This document shows, piece after piece, positions 5,858-8,541 of a stretch of 8,541 bases of DNA. A model generated the notes under the pieces. That model had not been told where the DNA came from, did no database searches, and was given only the letters and a program-made list of their open reading frames with translations. The position numbers were made by a program, and so were the translations under genes. Source of the stretch: UBA8437 sp003445035 (GTDB lineage: Bacteria > Planctomycetota > Planctomycetia > Planctomycetales > Planctomycetaceae); NCBI GenBank assembly GCA_937901285.1, contig CALCHI010000432.1:1-8541 (forward strand), written 5' to 3'. The stretch's first letter is position 1. Each line of letters opens with the position of its first letter.

Positions 5858-8541
5858 TGGAGATCGTCAACGGCTGGCGTGCCTGGTCTGTGTTTGGAAT
5901 GGTGTGGCTGGTTGCATCGTGCCCGGCAGACGCTTTCCAGGACTCGACCCCACCGACCACCGGGGTCCGCGTGCCCGACGGGTTTCGGGTCACGATGTAT
6001 GCCGACGACGACCTGGCAAGCAACATCTACTCGATGACCATCGACGCGGCTGGCCGCGTGGTTGTTGCCGGTCCCCGGTACGTTCGGATTCTTCACGATC
6101 GGGACGGGGACGGTCGGGCCGAGTCGTTCACGGCGTTTTCGGATCGCCCGGCTGGTGGTGCCCAGGGAATGTTCTTCGACGGCTCCGATCTGTTGGCGAC
6201 CGGGGACGGAGCGATGTGGCGGTTGCGGGATGCCGATGGGAACGGCCGGGCTGACGGTCCGCCGGAGCGGATTCTGAAGATCCGTGCCGGTGGAGAACAC
6301 GACGCACACGCGATCCGCCGCGGGCCCGATGGCTGGTTCTACCTGTTGGCCGGAAACGGCGCCGGGGTGAACGCCTCCTACGCGTCGCTGGGTTCCTCGC
6401 CCATCCGGACACCATCGGCCGGGACATTGTTGAGACTGCCGCCGTCGATGACCGGCAGCGAGATCCTGGTTGACGGGTTCCGCAACGCCTACGACTTTGC
6501 CTTCGACCCGGTCGGTGACATCTTTGTCTACGACAGCGACGGGGAGCGTGATGTGTCCCTGCCGTGGTACCGGCCGACCAGGGTGTTTCATGCCTTGCCG
6601 GCACATGGCACCGGCTGGTTGTCGCGGAGCTGGAAACGGCCGGGTTATTTTCTGGACATGCCACCGGTGGTGGGCGCTTTCGGACGGGGATCGCCGACCG
6701 GGGTGGCCTGTTACCGTCACACCTCTTTCCCCAGGGAATTTCGTGGGGCGGTCTTTGCCTGTGACTGGACCTTCGGTCGGGTGATGGCGTTGACGCCTCC
6801 TGGCGCGAGTGGACCTGGCCTGGAGAAGCCGGTCGAGTTCATGACCGGGCGGGGGCACTTCGGGTTTGCACCGACGGACATTGCCGTGGCTCCTGACGGT
6901 GCGCTCTTCGTGTCGGTGGGAGGGCGAGGGACCCGCGGCAGCGTGTTCCGAATCACCCATCCGGCAACGATCACCGGTTCAACCGTTCGTCGCCGGTCAC
7001 CGATCCGCCGCTGCCTGAACACACCCCAGCCACTGGCCAGCTGGTCCCGTCGACGCTGGATGCCGTTGGCTCGCAAGCTGGGAGCGGCTGCGTTCCACAA
7101 GGCGGTTGCCGACCCGGATTTCTCGCCGGCCGAGCGAGCGCGGGCTGTGGAGATCCTGGTCGACCCGTTTGGGGGACCCGATTTTGATCGACTGGGCGAG
7201 GTCGATGCGGGCTGGCCCGCGGTTGTGCGGGCCCGGTTGGCGTGGGCCGTGGGGCGGGCGGAACCCGGTCAGCCGGACGCGAAGCGGCTTGGCATCTTCC
7301 TGCAAGACGCCGACCCCGGAGTGGGACGAGCGGCCTGCGAGGCGGTGTTGGGGGTCTCGGGCAAGTGGGACTGGTCGGTGGTTGAACCGGGCCTGTTGGT
7401 CCAGTTGAACAGTTCCGATCGCCGGACCCGCCAGGTCGCTGCCACGGCGGTGGCACGAATGCCCAAAGACGCCTGGCGACGGATCCGGGCCAAGGTGAAA
7501 CGACTGCCGGCCCGTGCCCGGATTGCCGCCGCGGTGGGCGGACGGGCGCACGTCAAGGGCGTGGACCGGGACGGATTGGCGGTGGCGTTGGAGGTACTGG
7601 CCGCCGACACATCGGCGGAGGTTTCTCTGAGCCTCAAACGCGATGCGGCCAGGTTGGGTCAACTGGCCCTGGGTGACGTCGGCCCCAGCCGAGGGCGGGC
7701 GGCGGTTTTTGACGGATACGGGGCCGTGTTGTCTCCGGAGATGCTGAGCCCGGTGGCCGGGGAAGTGGGCCGGGTGATCGAGACGGTGTTCCCAACCGGA
7801 AACCGGGAACTGGATGACGAACTCGCCCGGCTGGCAGCCATGGTTTCGGCGGCCGAGCCCCGGTTGCTGGAGAAATTCCTGGCCCGGCTCGACATCCAGT
7901 CCCATCCCGTGTCGGATCTGCATTTCCTGGTCACCGCGGCACGGATTCCGTTGGCCCGAAATGAGGTCCAACGCAAGCGGACGGCTCGGGCGCTGGTGGG
8001 CCTGCAGGCCAAGATCGACCGGAAGGGATTGAACCAGGACAGCAACTGGGACGATCGGGTGGGCGAGTTGTACGCGGCGTTGTGTGGACACGACGCCCAA
8101 CTGCCTCGCGCGGTGCTGGATACACCGGGATTCGGCCTGCCGTCGCACGTGTTGTTTCTCGGGAGAATCGCCCAGGCCGACCGACCCCGGGCCCGGGCCG
8201 CATTCGTGGCGGCGATCGGAAAGGCCGGTGAAGACTATCCCTGGAGTGGGGAGGTGGTGCGATTGCTGGGTCGGTCGGATGACCCGGCGGTCCGCGCACT
8301 GGTCCGCGGGGCTTACGAGCGAGTGGGTGTTCGTGGATCGGTGGTGCTGGAGTTGGCCAGGAGGGCCGAACCGGTTGACCGAAAGCGATTTGTCGAAGGC
8401 CTGGCGTCCTCGTCGCTGGAGGTGGTCGGAGCCTGCCTGGAGGCCTTGCGAAAGTTGCCCGGGGGGACGGCCGCGGGTGAACAGTTGGCTTTGCTGGGGG
8501 CGGTGCGTCGGTTGGGGACGGCGGCCACCGAGCAGGGGCTG
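5857..8541 (+). CDS. PVC-type membrane-bound dehydrogenase: beta-propeller plus HEAT-like repeats (3' end outside window)
   Basis: The frame is open for 895 codons to the right edge with no stop, so the gene is cut by the window. An N-terminal hydrophobic segment (about 11-22) ends near VASC and PADA|F, so either a lipoprotein or an ordinary signal peptide is possible. Residues about 36-370 resemble the sugar/sorbosone dehydrogenase-like beta-propeller found in many planctomycete and verrucomicrobial proteins. It opens with GVRVPDGFRVTMYADDD, contains calcium-type acidic loops DRDGDGRAE (81-89) and DADGNGRAD (125-133), and has the hallmark GFRNAYDFAFDP (207-218) and TDIAVAPDGALFV (340-352). 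From about 385 on, the protein is alpha-helical, with Ala/Leu/Arg-rich HEAT-like repeats. Related proteins usually end in a haem-binding CxxCH domain, which would lie beyond 8541. It probably oxidises a sugar or alcohol in the periplasm and passes electrons to a cytochrome; the substrate cannot be told. Confidence 0.88.
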   Translation, partial: MEIVNGWRAWSVFGMVWLVASCPADAFQDSTPPTTGVRVPDGFRVTMYADDDLASNIYSMTIDAAGRVVVAGPRYVRILHDRDGDGRAESFTAFSDRPAGGAQGMFFDGSDLLATGDGAMWRLRDADGNGRADGPPERILKIRAGGEHDAHAIRRGPDGWFYLLAGNGAGVNASYASLGSSPIRTPSAGTLLRLPPSMTGSEILVDGFRNAYDFAFDPVGDIFVYDSDGERDVSLPWYRPTRVFHALPAHGTGWLSRSWKRPGYFLDMPPVVGAFGRGSPTGVACYRHTSFPREFRGAVFACDWTFGRVMALTPPGASGPGLEKPVEFMTGRGHFGFAPTDIAVAPDGALFVSVGGRGTRGSVFRITHPATITGSTVRRRSPIRRCLNTPQPLASWSRRRWMPLARKLGAAAFHKAVADPDFSPAERARAVEILVDPFGGPDFDRLGEVDAGWPAVVRARLAWAVGRAEPGQPDAKRLGIFLQDADPGVGRAACEAVLGVSGKWDWSVVEPGLLVQLNSSDRRTRQVAATAVARMPKDAWRRIRAKVKRLPARARIAAAVGGRAHVKGVDRDGLAVALEVLAADTSAEVSLSLKRDAARLGQLALGDVGPSRGRAAVFDGYGAVLSPEMLSPVAGEVGRVIETVFPTGNRELDDELARLAAMVSAAEPRLLEKFLARLDIQSHPVSDLHFLVTAARIPLARNEVQRKRTARALVGLQAKIDRKGLNQDSNWDDRVGELYAALCGHDAQLPRAVLDTPGFGLPSHVLFLGRIAQADRPRARAAFVAAIGKAGEDYPWSGEVVRLLGRSDDPAVRALVRGAYERVGVRGSVVLELARRAEPVDRKRFVEGLASSSLEVVGACLEALRKLPGGTAAGEQLALLGAVRRLGTAATEQGL

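Noticed and set aside
5647..6960. Long minus-strand open frame (437 codons) opposite the cytochrome and dehydrogenase genes, and a similar one at 6997-8148
   Set aside because: Both are rich in Arg, Pro and His with no domain pattern, typical of the antisense of high-GC coding DNA. The plus strand encodes clear protein families there.
1..8541. tRNA or rRNA genes, CRISPR arrays, insertion sequences, attachment sites
   Set aside because: No cloverleaf, regularly spaced repeats, transposase motifs or paired terminal repeats were seen in the window.

Overview
The window is GC-rich and densely coded, and it looks like a planctomycete or a close PVC-group relative. The evidence is the gene content: a redoxin/cytochrome c/copper-monooxygenase fusion, a monohaem cytochrome-like protein, and a PVC-type 'membrane-bound dehydrogenase' with a beta-propeller followed by HEAT-like repeats. 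All of these appear to be exported. Genus-level placement is not possible from the sequence alone.

Layout. Bases 1-55 may hold the last codons of an upstream gene. Bases 95-2092 (+) encode a 665-residue exported protein with a thioredoxin-like domain, a c-type haem domain and a PHM-like type II copper monooxygenase domain. Converging on it, with only 9 bp between the stop codons, is a DsbD-family transmembrane thiol reductase (4441-2102, minus). A 153-bp divergent intergenic region (4442-4594) follows; it holds a reasonable sigma70-like promoter for dsbD and several short repeats. Reading away from it are a 420-residue CxxCH protein (4595-5857, +) and, overlapping its stop, a very long dehydrogenase-type gene (5857 to beyond the right edge, +).

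Main result. The dsbD reading frame is interrupted by one in-frame TGA (2431-2429, minus strand), exactly where the first cysteine of the C-terminal thioredoxin active site should be. The protein reads D-W-(TGA)-I-T-C-K, and the frame then stays open through the rest of a normal thioredoxin domain to a TAG stop. A hairpin 12 nt after the TGA has a GGUC apical loop, as expected of a bacterial SECIS element. The gene is therefore best read as a selenoprotein, DsbD with a U-x-x-C active site (Sec671/Cys674). An ordinary gene caller would split it into a truncated DsbD and a small orphan fragment. Sec671 also completes the fourth of four redox pairs: every cysteine of the mature protein belongs to a pair.

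How the genes may work together (inference). DsbD moves electrons from the cytoplasm to periplasmic thiols. The surrounding genes encode exported proteins whose maturation or function would use that reducing power: two have CxxCH haem-attachment motifs, one has a thioredoxin-like domain, and the last belongs to a family that usually ends in a haem-binding domain. The window may be a periplasmic redox island serviced by a selenocysteine-upgraded reductant transporter.
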